Source: a bacterium SCSIO 12844
Lineage (GTDB): Bacteria; Pseudomonadota; Gammaproteobacteria; Francisellales; Francisellaceae
DNA: 64,000 bases
Assembly: GCA_024397935.1 (NCBI GenBank)
Contig: CP073743.1
Coordinates: forward strand, 3,100,001 to 3,164,000
Direction: 5' to 3'
Shown piece by piece: positions 29,801 through 38,354 of this stretch. Made by a program: the position numbers and the translations under genes. Within the stretch, counting starts at the first letter, position 1; each line of letters opens with the position of its first letter. Under the pieces are notes generated by a model. The model was not told where the DNA came from and searched no databases. It saw only the letters and a list, made by a program, of their open reading frames with translations.

Positions 29801-30124
29801 TATTTGCGTTACATGCATTAAATCTAATGGCTCAAAATAAACCTTATCGGCCATTTCTGGATCCGTTTGAATAGTGGCAATATTAGGATTAACCAGAACA
29901 ACTTCAATACCTTCTTCTTTCAAAGCTTTAATCGCTTGAGAGCCTGAATAGTCAAACTCACCTGCCTGAGATATGCGAATACCTCCTGAGCCAAGTAATA
30001 AAACTTTTTTAATATTGATAAGACTTGAAGCGCTTTTTTTTAGGTTTTCTTTTTCTAAAACAATTGCTTGATTATTTTTTGCTGGATCATTTGTAGAGAT
30101 ATCTGAGTATTGCATCTTAATCAT
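26828..30124 (-). CDS. carB: Carbamoyl-phosphate synthase large subunit (Bacteroidota/CAD-like type)
   Basis: Makes carbamoyl phosphate for arginine and pyrimidine synthesis. At 1098 residues it has the two ATP-grasp halves and a C-terminal MGS-like regulatory domain. The first half opens with GSGGIRISQAGEFDYSGSQA and the second with GSGPYSIGSSVEFDWCGV. These blocks and GIHTGESIVVSPSQSL resemble the eukaryotic CAD and Bacteroidota forms more than the usual proteobacterial CarB (GQACEFDYSGAQA). A 38-residue N-terminal extension precedes the core. carA is not adjacent. Confidence 0.95.
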   Translation of the reverse strand: MIKMQYSDISTNDPAKNNQAIVLEKENLKKSASSLINIKKVLLLGSGGIRISQAGEFDYSGSQAIKALKEEGIEVVLVNPNIATIQTDPEMADKVYFEPLDLMHVTQIIEKENPDAILLGFGGQTALNLGLKLEEKGILALHNVQVLGSSVKTIREAEDRGLFKQRLDEIGIKTAKSFVATSVDEALKSAKEIGYPLMMRSGFSLGGMGSGVVYDEKSLKKRTQEALTGAPQILIEECLLGWSEFEYEIVRDKEGNVLTVCNMENFDPMGIHTGESIVVSPSQSLTNEEYHRLRKIAIDVANHFEIIGECNIQYAFNLKTSDYRVIEINPRLSRSSALASKATGYPLAFIAAKLALGYKLYEIKNQVTKKTCAFFEPALDYIVVKIPRWDTHKLKKAERYIGTEMKSVGEVMAIGRSFPEALQKAVGMLNIGAQDLSDYPHQIPNLEAEIERATDRRLFALYRYFVLGGDIQKAYELSGIDLWFLNHVQTIAKMENQLKSSQTLTKELLKEAKKLGFSDKSIARFKEMKPEALRAWRIAQGITPYVKQIDTLAGEFEAETNYLYMTYHASEHDLLPSEKKATLILGSGPYSIGSSVEFDWCGVTTAHTLKALGESAIIINSNPETVSTDYDESDRLYFEQLTIERVQDIADFENLKGIIVSVGGQIANNLVMPLKSADYPILGTAPKDINRAENRAIFSSLLNELKIDQPRWQSVASLASAKEFSDEVGYPILVRPSYVLSGAAMNVIASENELEKYLKEATAVSPDHPVVISEFIENAKELEMDGVAENGEIVIYAISEHVENAGVHSGDATIVLPPQRLYLETIRRCKRITRKIVKALNISGPFNIQFIAKENHLKVIECNLRASRSFPFVSKVTGHNFIDIATKVVMGQYKPQRYNTIDLDYVGVKSSQFSYNRLKGANPVAHVEMSSTGEVACIGEDLLEAFYKSWQATDLSIKRKHIFLAIGGDRKSRLLKEVQALLTAGWTLYTTEGTHRYLADHGIESECVYKISEGKEPSVETLISNRDVDLIINIPRRLRHTEESNITDGFKIRRLAVDHHIPLVTNLQNAKLLLQSIVELFDKPVVVKSWDQYMDKSR

Positions 30125-30212
30125 TAAGGTTAAGTTGATTTAGGATATTGTAAACGGTTTGAAATGAAACTCAAGTTTTCTCTTTTATTCTCTACTATTA
30201 TCATAGTAATGA

Positions 30213-30731
30213 CTAAAAATAGTGAATAAAGCCAATATCAACAATATTAATCATACCATCTGTTTTTGTAGGGATAATCGCTCGATAATTTAAGGTTAAG
30301 GCATAATTTTTTGAAATACCATAGGCAAATCCCAAACCAACATTAGGTGCAAATTCAGAACCTTCAAGTTTAAGATTACCAGCCCCAACTAATAGATAAG
30401 GTGTTAATTTCGTTTTAGTTGGTAGAGAAAATATAGCATCAGCTCGCAAATAACTGCCTAATTTGCTTGTATTACCATCATCACTTCTTGCATAAAATAA
30501 AATACTGCCTGCTTTTAATGAAAAGTATGGGCTAAAAGAATAACCAAAGCTAAAAGTAAATTCAGGTGAATCATGATAACCTGTACCATTACTAAACATA
30601 GCACCAGCTGCTGGTGCTAAGAAAAACCCAACACGCTTAGTTTGTGTTTGTGTAACTTCATTTGTCTGATTTGCATAGGCATAGTTGATACTTAAACTGA
30701 CTAATAAGCCTAACTGTAATATTTTTTTCAT
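30213..30731 (-). CDS. Small outer-membrane beta-barrel protein
   Basis: 172 residues with a signal peptide (MKKILQLGLLVSLSINYAYA) and a barrel of alternating hydrophobic strands. It ends in IGFIHYF, the C-terminal phenylalanine expected for BAM-dependent insertion. Length and strand pattern fit an eight-stranded OmpW/opacity-type barrel; no finer family is claimed. The start follows AGGGG. It has its own transcription unit between carB and the divergent lipoprotein at 30955. Confidence 0.82.
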   Translation of the reverse strand: MKKILQLGLLVSLSINYAYANQTNEVTQTQTKRVGFFLAPAAGAMFSNGTGYHDSPEFTFSFGYSFSPYFSLKAGSILFYARSDDGNTSKLGSYLRADAIFSLPTKTKLTPYLLVGAGNLKLEGSEFAPNVGLGFAYGISKNYALTLNYRAIIPTKTDGMINIVDIGFIHYF

Positions 30732-30954
30732 AGTGGTATGCTACCCCTTTTTTGTATTTAAGAATTCAGCTGATAATTTATAGCAAAATAAAAAGCAAAG
30801 CTACATTTTTAACAGAAAACTTATCACTAAAAACCAATATTAAACTAATTAATGTGCATTTAACCGTAAAATCACGGTATTTATCTTTTATCTAAATCAT
30901 TAGGATTAACAGGCTAAAAAAAACAATATTTAAATAATAAAGGGGAATGCACTT

Positions 30955-33753
30955 ATGAATTTTCACTATACTAAGCTTTTTAGTATTTTATCGAGTACTT
31001 TAATCCTATCAGCCTGCTTTAGCGATGGCTCTGGCGGTGATAATAGTAACAGTCATAATCAACCTGCAAGCTATACTGTATCGGATACAATTAGTAGTAG
31101 TCTATCTGAAAATATCGATGTAAAAATGGGGGTTTCTTTAATTCCAGATAATCTATCAATTGGTCTAAATAGCCAATATGATCATGCTGTTAGTTTAAAT
31201 GATGAAAACACATCGAATCGTATTGTATGTAATCCGCTAAGCCAGCCTATTTCTGTTGGCGAAACTACAACCTTTAGTTGCCATACACCAAATAAAAGTG
31301 GTAGGCATATCATCGATGTACTGATAGACGGTGTTATTAAAAAGAAAGAAACCGTTACTATAATCGATCAAACACCTTGGAAACCATTAAAGCCAGCTCA
31401 TAAACCATGGACACCATTAAAACCAGCTCACAAGCCTTGGGTACCGATTAGCCCACCAACCAAAATAGTTGAAATATATAACAGCTTCTCAAATACCACT
31501 ATTTATCCTGTTATTGCAACGCCAACTAATGATGCTGATGAATGGTTACAAGCATACTTCAAGGTTAATAATCCTAAAACATCAAATAAAACATACGCAC
31601 ATAAATTTGTATATCGCGTCTATTTAAATGGTATACCACCTGGACAATCGATAAAAATTCGTATTCCATTTTATTCAGCTCTAACTAATGAAGATAACCA
31701 AGCTAATACAGTAGATAAATATATTGACTGGTGGAACGGTGCTAGAGTTAAACTATATGATGTACAGCCTCACCCTAATCAAGACCCAACAATACATGAA
31801 AACCCAATAACACCAAAGTCCCAATCTTTATGTGTATTATCTCAAGATGGCTCTAACTGCCTTACAAGCCAAGTATGGAAAAGTAAAGCTGCATTGCGTG
31901 ATAATAATAGAGAACAATTATTAGAATTTTCATTAGCCGATGCAATTACAAGCCAAAATCCATATCAATTATTTTATGGAAATGTAGACTATGATATATC
32001 CTATGTAGATCATGTTTATCTGCCTGTTGCAATGGAACCTCTTAATAATCCATATATTGGCTATATTGGTACGATTAAAAATGACTTTGATCAAGCAATT
32101 ACTAACTTTCTAAAATCAAGTTCAATTGGTGAAGGATGGCCTCATTTTCTTCTACCTACGCCAGGCCAAAGATTAAAATTACCTGGTACTTATAATGCAC
32201 TTGCCTTAAATACCCATCAAGAAGATCCAAATGGTGTCCTTAGTCCAAAAGGGGCAAGTATTCAAAATATTTATAAATTATGGGCACTATGTGTGCCTAG
32301 TGGACACTTCAATACCTTATTACCAGATCATAAACAACCTACAGGTCAGTGCCCTTATCCTAATATCGATGGTAAAAATAACCTTCAACGAGTGTATGAT
32401 TTCTTTAAAGCTAACTATACGCAATATAAAAACAATGCTTTATGTACCATGAAAAACGGTCAACACCGGATAACAGATACACCACATATTATGCTTGAAC
32501 GTATTTATGGTTTTGTACCTTTTAACGATGACTGTAAAACGCCTAATGGTCAAAAAGATGTTGGAGCAAATGCACTATGTAAAACGCCTTCTGCAGAAGA
32601 TCCTGACTCATCTAACCCAATTAAATGTACAAAAACTTATTTTGATATTCATAATAAATATGTAGCTTTAGAGTATTCAAAAGCAGGCAATATGATGTTT
32701 AATCCATATGTTCATTTGATTCATGATCAAGAATATCTTGGCATGAATGCCTATTCTTTTTCTATTGATGACGCATCAGGTAACATGCAAGAACTTGGTG
32801 ACGGTATTATTATTAGTGTTGGTGGTAGTTTAGGCCTTGTCAATAAATTCCCATATAATAAACATCAAGCGATTAATGTTTCTGGAGGAACGCCCTATCA
32901 AAAGTATCCATGGATAACCCCAAAAGATAAAAATAAAGTAGTGTCAGGGGCTACATGGGATGCTTATGGTGCTTGTTCCACCGAACCTCTACCCGGTAAA
33001 ACCTGTCCCACAAATAGAATGATGAAATTTCTATCACCCATACATGCAGGTGCTAAATTTGGGCCTTTCCCTGAATTACCTAGTAAACAAAGACCAGAAT
33101 GGGTAACAATTACTGATGCTTATAAAACAATTGATAATGGCACATCAACTATCCATCACAGAATATATAAATTTAAAGTATTAACCATGCCTGTATGTAG
33201 TAATACCGACCAATCTGATTGCGAAATCAAAAAAGAAGATATCGAATCATTCTCTTGTTCTACCGATCAAGGCAAGGCATGTTCGAGTGACTTCAAACAA
33301 TTTATGCTGTTACAAACACATTACGACCCAAATGGCAAAGTTAACTATGTCAATCTATCCTCACCACTATGCCCTCAAGGCTACCATATCCAGAGAATGC
33401 AGCATGGTTTCAACAACAAAGGGCAAAAAATGTACTACAATGTGTGCTACCTAGGTAAGCCTACACCACCGCCTACACCAACAGATTTTTATATTAATAC
33501 TGGCGGCGGCTGGAATACAAAAGGTTTTGTCTGTGATTTAAGTAAATCTATAAATATTAAACAAAACTCACCTATACCCGTGCATTTTAATGGTAAAGCA
33601 CCTTGTGATGTAAAAATCATAAATCCAAGTTTATCTTTCACGCTTAATAAGACAAACAATAAAGATAAACCATTAACGCTCACTAATTGTAGTGGTAGTT
33701 TATGTAAAAATATTAACATTGATAAGAAAACTGTTATTTTACCATCAATTTAA
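30955..33753 (+). CDS. Large exported lipoprotein of unknown function
   Basis: 932 residues with signal peptide and lipobox LSAC at about residues 18-21, followed by a Gly/Ser/Asn linker. A short beta-domain (about 40-135) leads to a Pro-rich linker with three repeats of the W-x-P-(L/I)-(K/S)-P type (about 141-165). The main part starts VEIYNSFSNTTIYPVIA and includes DKYIDWWNGARVKLYD and YSFSIDDASGNMQELGDG. I recall similar blocks in uncharacterised proteins of bacteria and fungi, without a known function. Cysteines are frequent (disulfides likely). It ends at a strong terminator. Start ATG follows AAGGGG. Confidence 0.8.
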   Translation: MNFHYTKLFSILSSTLILSACFSDGSGGDNSNSHNQPASYTVSDTISSSLSENIDVKMGVSLIPDNLSIGLNSQYDHAVSLNDENTSNRIVCNPLSQPISVGETTTFSCHTPNKSGRHIIDVLIDGVIKKKETVTIIDQTPWKPLKPAHKPWTPLKPAHKPWVPISPPTKIVEIYNSFSNTTIYPVIATPTNDADEWLQAYFKVNNPKTSNKTYAHKFVYRVYLNGIPPGQSIKIRIPFYSALTNEDNQANTVDKYIDWWNGARVKLYDVQPHPNQDPTIHENPITPKSQSLCVLSQDGSNCLTSQVWKSKAALRDNNREQLLEFSLADAITSQNPYQLFYGNVDYDISYVDHVYLPVAMEPLNNPYIGYIGTIKNDFDQAITNFLKSSSIGEGWPHFLLPTPGQRLKLPGTYNALALNTHQEDPNGVLSPKGASIQNIYKLWALCVPSGHFNTLLPDHKQPTGQCPYPNIDGKNNLQRVYDFFKANYTQYKNNALCTMKNGQHRITDTPHIMLERIYGFVPFNDDCKTPNGQKDVGANALCKTPSAEDPDSSNPIKCTKTYFDIHNKYVALEYSKAGNMMFNPYVHLIHDQEYLGMNAYSFSIDDASGNMQELGDGIIISVGGSLGLVNKFPYNKHQAINVSGGTPYQKYPWITPKDKNKVVSGATWDAYGACSTEPLPGKTCPTNRMMKFLSPIHAGAKFGPFPELPSKQRPEWVTITDAYKTIDNGTSTIHHRIYKFKVLTMPVCSNTDQSDCEIKKEDIESFSCSTDQGKACSSDFKQFMLLQTHYDPNGKVNYVNLSSPLCPQGYHIQRMQHGFNNKGQKMYYNVCYLGKPTPPPTPTDFYINTGGGWNTKGFVCDLSKSINIKQNSPIPVHFNGKAPCDVKIINPSLSFTLNKTNNKDKPLTLTNCSGSLCKNINIDKKTVILPSI

Positions 33754-33779
33754 TCATAGTAAAAAGTTACCCCTCCCCC

Positions 33780-33820
33780 TAAAAGGCGCTTATTTTATCT
33801 AAAAATAGGTGCCTTTTTTT
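33780..33820. terminator. Bidirectional intrinsic terminator
   Basis: AAAGGCGCTTATTTT and AAAATAGGTGCCTTT form a long stem with two G-T type mismatches and a 4-base loop, flanked by T on one strand and by A-rich sequence on the other. It sits in the convergent gap between the lipoprotein gene and the transporter gene at 33837, where a shared terminator is expected. Confidence 0.85.
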
Positions 33821-33836
33821 ATGCCTTTAAAAACCA

Positions 33837-35066
33837 TTAAACATTGGTCTTTTTTAACATAAAAATTGAGATAAAACCAATCAAACCACAAATGACACCA
33901 ACAATTGCAGGGCCTGCAACAACATTGATTTGATTAATCATAACTTCAGATGCAATCGGTGCAAAGCCACCGACTAATGCAAAAGCTAAATTATAACCAA
34001 TAGCCACACCTGAATAACGTACAGAGGTTGAGAAAGCATCACACAAAATACGCATAAAAATCCCGGTTGTAACCGATGGAATCATGGCAATTAAAAGCAT
34101 ACCAACAAAAAATAACCCATTATTTCCAGAGGCAATACAATAAAACAGTGGGAAGCTAAATATCACTAATATAAAAGAGACAACCTGATATAAGCGTTTA
34201 TAGTCAAGATAATCAGTTAAAAGACTTGAGATAAAAATAACACAAATATTAATCACCGCACTCGTAATAATAACAAATTGACTAAAGCTATAACTATAAT
34301 GAAAATTACTCTCTAAATATTTAGGCACATAAAGTGAGACCATTACACCATTAAAAGCAACAATCACCACAGCAAAAATAGCACCTATCTGCATCATGGA
34401 TTCTTTCGTTATTAGTGTTAGAAGGGGAAATTTTGTTTTTTTCTCCAAGGCTTTAAAAAGGGCTGTTTCATGCAATTTAGAGCGAATATAATAACCAACA
34501 AATGCAACTAAAGAGCCACTGATAAATGCTGCCCGCCAGGCATATTCACCAAATATTAGCCTTAAAATGATGCTCATAATATCACCGAGTAAAAAACCGA
34601 TAAATACCATAGCAAACATAACACCTAAAGCTAAGCCACGGCGTGTGACTGACTCATAAACAAATACAATTGCCCCTGGTAATTCACCACCTAATGCAAA
34701 CCCTTGGATGATACGCAATATCACAAATAAAATCGGTGCTGTAACACCAATTTGATGATAGGTTGGCATAATACCCATTAAGAAAACACAAGCTCCCATC
34801 AATAGAATCGTAAATGAAAAACTTTTCTTTCGACCGATATTATCTCCTAACCAACCAACGATAAAGCCACCAATAGGCCTTGCAATATAAGCGACTGAAT
34901 AAACAGCAATTAAAATTAAATTTTTAATATAATCATTTTTGATATCAACAAAAAATACATTGGCAATTTGTTGTGAAAAAAGTATATATAAAATAAAGTC
35001 ATAAAACTCTAACATCCCGCCTGTTCCGGCTAAAATAGAGATTTTAATTGGATTATCTTTTTGCAT
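33837..35066 (-). CDS. MFS transporter, metabolite:H+ symporter (MHS) type
   Basis: 409 residues with about 12 membrane helices. Family marks are GGMLEFYDFILY at helix 1, the loop 2-3 motif GWLGDNIGRKKSF and RIIQGFALGGELPGAIVFVYE. These are typical of the ProP/KgtP/citrate MHS group, so an organic acid, betaine or proline is a plausible substrate. It is on the same strand as fumC, starting 36 bases after it, so the pair may import and process C4-dicarboxylates (inference). The start is preceded by AAGAG. Confidence 0.88.
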   Translation of the reverse strand: MQKDNPIKISILAGTGGMLEFYDFILYILFSQQIANVFFVDIKNDYIKNLILIAVYSVAYIARPIGGFIVGWLGDNIGRKKSFSFTILLMGACVFLMGIMPTYHQIGVTAPILFVILRIIQGFALGGELPGAIVFVYESVTRRGLALGVMFAMVFIGFLLGDIMSIILRLIFGEYAWRAAFISGSLVAFVGYYIRSKLHETALFKALEKKTKFPLLTLITKESMMQIGAIFAVVIVAFNGVMVSLYVPKYLESNFHYSYSFSQFVIITSAVINICVIFISSLLTDYLDYKRLYQVVSFILVIFSFPLFYCIASGNNGLFFVGMLLIAMIPSVTTGIFMRILCDAFSTSVRYSGVAIGYNLAFALVGGFAPIASEVMINQINVVAGPAIVGVICGLIGFISIFMLKKTNV

Positions 35067-35102
35067 AAATATAACTCTTTTTAAAAATAGTTTATTGTCT
35101 TA

Positions 35103-36506
35103 TCAACGATCGATATGACACATTGCTAGTGGATCAATTAATTGATCAAATTGATCACTACTAATAAATTTAAGCGCTTCATTTGCCTCTTTTAATGACA
35201 TATCCTTTTCATAAGCATAATGAGCTAATTTCGATGCATTATCATAACCAATGGTTGGTGCTAATGCAGTGACAAGCATTAATGAACTCTCTACATAATG
35301 CTTAATTTTTTTCTTATTTGGCTTCATACCATCAATACAAAAATCGCTAAAATTAACCATACTATCTGCAAGCGTGTTAATCGATTGTAAGATATTAAAA
35401 ATCATCATTGGTTTATAGACATTCATCTCTAATATCCCACCAGCGCCGGCAAAGCTTGTTGCCACATCATAACCTAATACCTGTGCAGCAACCATCGATA
35501 AAGCCTCACACTGAGTTGGATTAACTTTACCTGGCATAATCGATGAACCCGGCTCATTTGAGGGAATAATGATTTCATAAAAACCAGCTCTTGGCCCACA
35601 ACTTAAAAGACGAATATCATTAGCAATTTTATATAATGAACAAGCAAGCGTTTTTAATGTTGCTTGAAGCATAATAAGTGCATCATGTGCCCCTTGCGTT
35701 GCAAATTTATTTTTTGCACTGACAAAAGGTAATTTGGTTATTTGAGCAATTTCTTTGGCAACTTTTTTGGCAAAATCTTTATGTGTATTAATGCCTGTAC
35801 CAACCGCTGTACCGCCTAATGTTAATTGGTACACATCACCTAATGCCCAGTTAATTCGATTAATATTATCATCTAACATGGCTACATAGCCTGAAAATTC
35901 TTGCCCTAACGTTAAAGGAACTGCATCCTGCATATGTGTTCTGCCGATTTTAACAATATTTTGCCAACTTTTTGCCTTTTTATTCAAGCTTGAACGCATT
36001 TTTTTTAATGCTGATAAAAGCTTATGTTTAACTGCTAAAACAGAAGCAATACACATACCCGTTGGGAAAGTATCATTTGATGATTGTGACATATTAACAT
36101 GATCATTGGGATGAATGGGCGCTTTTGAACCTAATACACCACCCGCTAACTCGATGGCTTTATTTGCAATAACCTCATTCACATTCATATTAAATTGTGT
36201 ACCAGAGCCTGTCATCCAAACATATAAAGGAAAATGCTCATCAAGCTTCCCATCAATCACTTCATCAGCTGCTTTAAGTATTAAGTTTTGATTTTTTTTG
36301 CTTAATAACCCTAATTGACAGTTAACGATTGCTGATGCCTTTTTTATTATGCCCATAGCCACAATCATCTCTTTTGGCATATGATCACGACCAATTGAAA
36401 AATGATGTAATGAGCGCTCAGTCTGTGCACCCCAATATTTCGATTGATCTACTTGTATTTGACCAATGCTATCCGACTCTGTACGCAACTTTACTTTTTT
36501 AGTCAT
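35103..36506 (-). CDS. fumC: Fumarate hydratase class II
   Basis: Reversible hydration of fumarate to L-malate in the TCA cycle; iron-free type. At 467 residues it matches the family. The signature loop [17 protein letters not shown] lies at about 320-336, and upstream blocks are [16 protein letters not shown] and [18 protein letters not shown]. Aspartase has a similar pattern, but the N-terminal [20 protein letters not shown] favours fumarase. The start ATG follows GAAGGAG. The gene is upstream of an MHS transporter and divergent from a TetR regulator. Confidence 0.94.
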   Translation of the reverse strand: MTKKVKLRTESDSIGQIQVDQSKYWGAQTERSLHHFSIGRDHMPKEMIVAMGIIKKASAIVNCQLGLLSKKNQNLILKAADEVIDGKLDEHFPLYVWMTGSGTQFNMNVNEVIANKAIELAGGVLGSKAPIHPNDHVNMSQSSNDTFPTGMCIASVLAVKHKLLSALKKMRSSLNKKAKSWQNIVKIGRTHMQDAVPLTLGQEFSGYVAMLDDNINRINWALGDVYQLTLGGTAVGTGINTHKDFAKKVAKEIAQITKLPFVSAKNKFATQGAHDALIMLQATLKTLACSLYKIANDIRLLSCGPRAGFYEIIIPSNEPGSSIMPGKVNPTQCEALSMVAAQVLGYDVATSFAGAGGILEMNVYKPMMIFNILQSINTLADSMVNFSDFCIDGMKPNKKKIKHYVESSLMLVTALAPTIGYDNASKLAHYAYEKDMSLKEANEALKFISSDQFDQLIDPLAMCHIDR

Positions 36507-36610
36507 CCATCTACTCCTTCACCAATGTAAAATTCATCCTAAATAAATATTTTATCTATCAAATAATAGAGTTGCCCATTAAGTTTATAAATATAAATTA
36601 GTTAAAAAGT

Positions 36611-36639
36611 GTAAAAAATCTTTTTTACAAACCGGTAAA
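36611..36639. promoter_or_regulatory. Palindromes in the fumC-tetR gap, candidate TetR operator
   Basis: GTAAAAAATCTTTTTTAC (36611-36628) is a perfect 8-base inverted repeat around two bases. It shares its right half-site TTTAC with a second inverted pair, TTTAC-6-GTAAA (36624-36639). On the fumC strand the repeats overlap a TTTACA -35 candidate. This matches the usual placement of a TetR-family operator in a divergent gap. The AT richness of the region lowers its value. Confidence 0.45.
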
Positions 36640-36677
36640 TTTTAGGAATACCTTAATTGAAATAACTTAGCCATTGC

Positions 36678-36706
36678 TTGATTTTAATAGCGCTCTCAGA
36701 TAGGAT
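36678..36706 (+). promoter_or_regulatory. Candidate promoter of the TetR gene
   Basis: TTGATT (36678-36683) and TAGGAT (36701-36706) are 17 bases apart, giving a start about 50 bases before the TetR ATG. A second TTGATT follows at 36711, so an alternative start is possible. Confidence 0.4.
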
Positions 36707-36760
36707 TGCCTTGATTAATAATATAAATACTATTTTGCACTTTAAAAGGTCTTATACGTT

Positions 36761-37351
36761 ATGCCATTAAAAATGAGAAATGCTGCCAATCATCTAATAG
36801 AAGTAGCATCCGATCTATTTGCTAAATACGGTTTTGATAGCGTTTCAGTTCGCCAAATTGCCAAGGCATCTGATTTAAATATCGCTTCTATTTCATATTA
36901 TTTTGGCAGTAAAGATGAACTTTATGTTGCTTGTGCAAAAGACTTAGTACGTTATCTTTTAGAGAAAATAGAAGCCTTTAATGAAAAGGACTACCCTGAT
37001 GCAAATGAACGCTTAAATGCTTATCTAAAACAAAGAATTGCAACCTATCTTGATCCAAGGGCTTCAATCATTTTTAATCTATATTTACGTGAAAAACTCA
37101 CACCCACTAAAGCCTATGATATTATCTTTAAAGCCATCGATGAGCTAGCAAAGCAAAGCTATGATTTATTTAAACAAACATATGGACATTTATCTGAGTA
37201 TGAATTGATTACTAAACATTTAGGCCTAAGTGGTTATTTATTACTTTTAGTAACATCAAAAGAAAAGCTATTCAATGACTTAAATATAAAAAATGACACT
37301 CAAGCTATTGATATTATCTTTGATCAATTAAATCAGCTATTTCTTAAATAA
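36761..37351 (+). CDS. TetR family transcriptional regulator
   Basis: 196 residues. The N-terminal helix-turn-helix is clear: LFAKYGFDSVSVRQIAKASD followed by LNIASISYYFGSKDELY. The C-terminal ligand/dimerisation domain looks like the CerR/DUF1956-type group and contains no recognised ligand site. Its neighbour across a divergent gap is fumC with its transporter, so control of that unit and of itself is the simplest hypothesis. The ATG is 11 bases after AAAAGG. Confidence 0.92.
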   Translation: MPLKMRNAANHLIEVASDLFAKYGFDSVSVRQIAKASDLNIASISYYFGSKDELYVACAKDLVRYLLEKIEAFNEKDYPDANERLNAYLKQRIATYLDPRASIIFNLYLREKLTPTKAYDIIFKAIDELAKQSYDLFKQTYGHLSEYELITKHLGLSGYLLLLVTSKEKLFNDLNIKNDTQAIDIIFDQLNQLFLK

Positions 37352-37871
37352 TTATCTTTGATTATTGTATATTTCATATTATAAAACTTATATTTTTTCA
37401 AATTGATATTTTATTCGCTTATGCAAAATTTTTTGAATAAATCTTTATAAAAAAATAACTTACAAACATTTGTTTCATGCTAATTTTTTTAACTGTCAGC
37501 GCATATATTGATCATTTGAGCATAAAAAATACATTATTTCTAAAAATTTGAATATTTTTTAATGATTTTTAGAAATATTTGCAGTATCGTTTAACAAGTA
37601 ACGGACTACATCAATCATATTGCAAATACAGCAACTATAAACACCCATTATCACAACAATTACAAATAAAATAAGATTTCAATATAAAATAAACATTAAA
37701 TATTGATTTATTATCTTATACAAGGTAATAAATATTAATTTTTAAAATTATTTTTGCATTGCATCACAATTAGTTATAAAATAAATCTTATTTTTTAGTG
37801 ACAAATATATTTTTATTTATTATATTGGCCTTGCTAAAGGAAATTTAGTTAATAGAAATGGAGTTAATATT
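37352..37871. other. 520-base AT-rich non-coding gap
   Basis: I see no coding frame with start and Shine-Dalgarno sequence here. It holds a 13-base inverted repeat (37535-37577) and, near its right end, a possible promoter for the secreted-protein gene: TTTGCA (37753-37758) and TAAAAT (37777-37782) 18 bases apart. GGAG lies just before the ATG at 37872. The rest is A/T-rich sequence without a structure I can support. Confidence 0.5.
37535..37577. repeat. 13-base inverted repeat
   Basis: TATTTCTAAAAAT (37535-37547) and ATTTTTAGAAATA (37565-37577) are exact reverse complements with a 17-base loop. It lies about 180 bases after the TetR stop codon. There is no T tract after the right arm on either strand, so it is not an ordinary intrinsic terminator. 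It could be an mRNA hairpin or a binding site. Confidence 0.5.
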
Positions 37872-38273
37872 ATGAAAAAAACATTAGGAATTGTTATTGC
37901 TAGTCTTGCTTTATCATCAACTACTGCATTTGCAGGTTTAGAGCTAAGCGGAGATGCAAGTAAATATAACAGTAATACCGTTAGCGTTTCATGCAAAAAT
38001 AATGTTGGTAAAGTAGCAACGTTACCTGCTATTACAAACCAAGATGTTCCATGGTTTTTAGTCCAAGGTACTTTCTTATCAGGTGCTAATTCGGGTCACT
38101 GTACATTCACCTATACAAAGACTAACGCTTATATGGGAGAAGGCGATGTTTCTATTAGTGGCGATATGCAGCAAGGTAAAGTAAGTGATGTAAAACAGGG
38201 TGATGGATTTACTGTAACTGTTGCGCCAGATCAAACTAACTATCATGCAAAAGTGATCATTTCTGTTTCATAG
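37872..38273 (+). CDS. Small secreted protein of unknown function
   Basis: 133 residues with a textbook signal peptide (MKKTLGIVIASLALSSTTAFA, cleavage before GLEL). The mature protein is about 110 residues, Ser/Thr/Asn/Val-rich, with alternating strand-like segments and two cysteines (VSCKNN and SGHCTF) that could form a disulfide. No family is recognised. It is followed after 81 bases by a FadL-type channel gene on the same strand, so the two may be cotranscribed. ATG follows GGAG. Confidence 0.82.
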   Translation: MKKTLGIVIASLALSSTTAFAGLELSGDASKYNSNTVSVSCKNNVGKVATLPAITNQDVPWFLVQGTFLSGANSGHCTFTYTKTNAYMGEGDVSISGDMQQGKVSDVKQGDGFTVTVAPDQTNYHAKVIISVS

Positions 38274-38354
38274 ACAGTCATCAGATATAAGTATTTATTT
38301 TTATAAAAAATTTTACCTTAAAAATAATAAACTAAAATATAATAAGGATTGACA

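Noticed and set aside
31370-31450. Tandem DNA repeat in the lipoprotein gene as a phase-variable tract
   Set aside because: The units are in-frame, degenerate coding repeats for a Pro-rich linker, not identical short repeats prone to slippage out of frame.
34437-34445. Poly-A/T runs in coding genes as programmed frameshift sites
   Set aside because: Frames are continuous and full length across such runs, so no shift is needed to explain any product.
37352-37871. AT-rich gap as a replication origin or centromere-like site
   Set aside because: No DnaA-box cluster, iterons or dnaA/dnaN neighbours are visible; the gap only holds one hairpin and promoter-like sequence.
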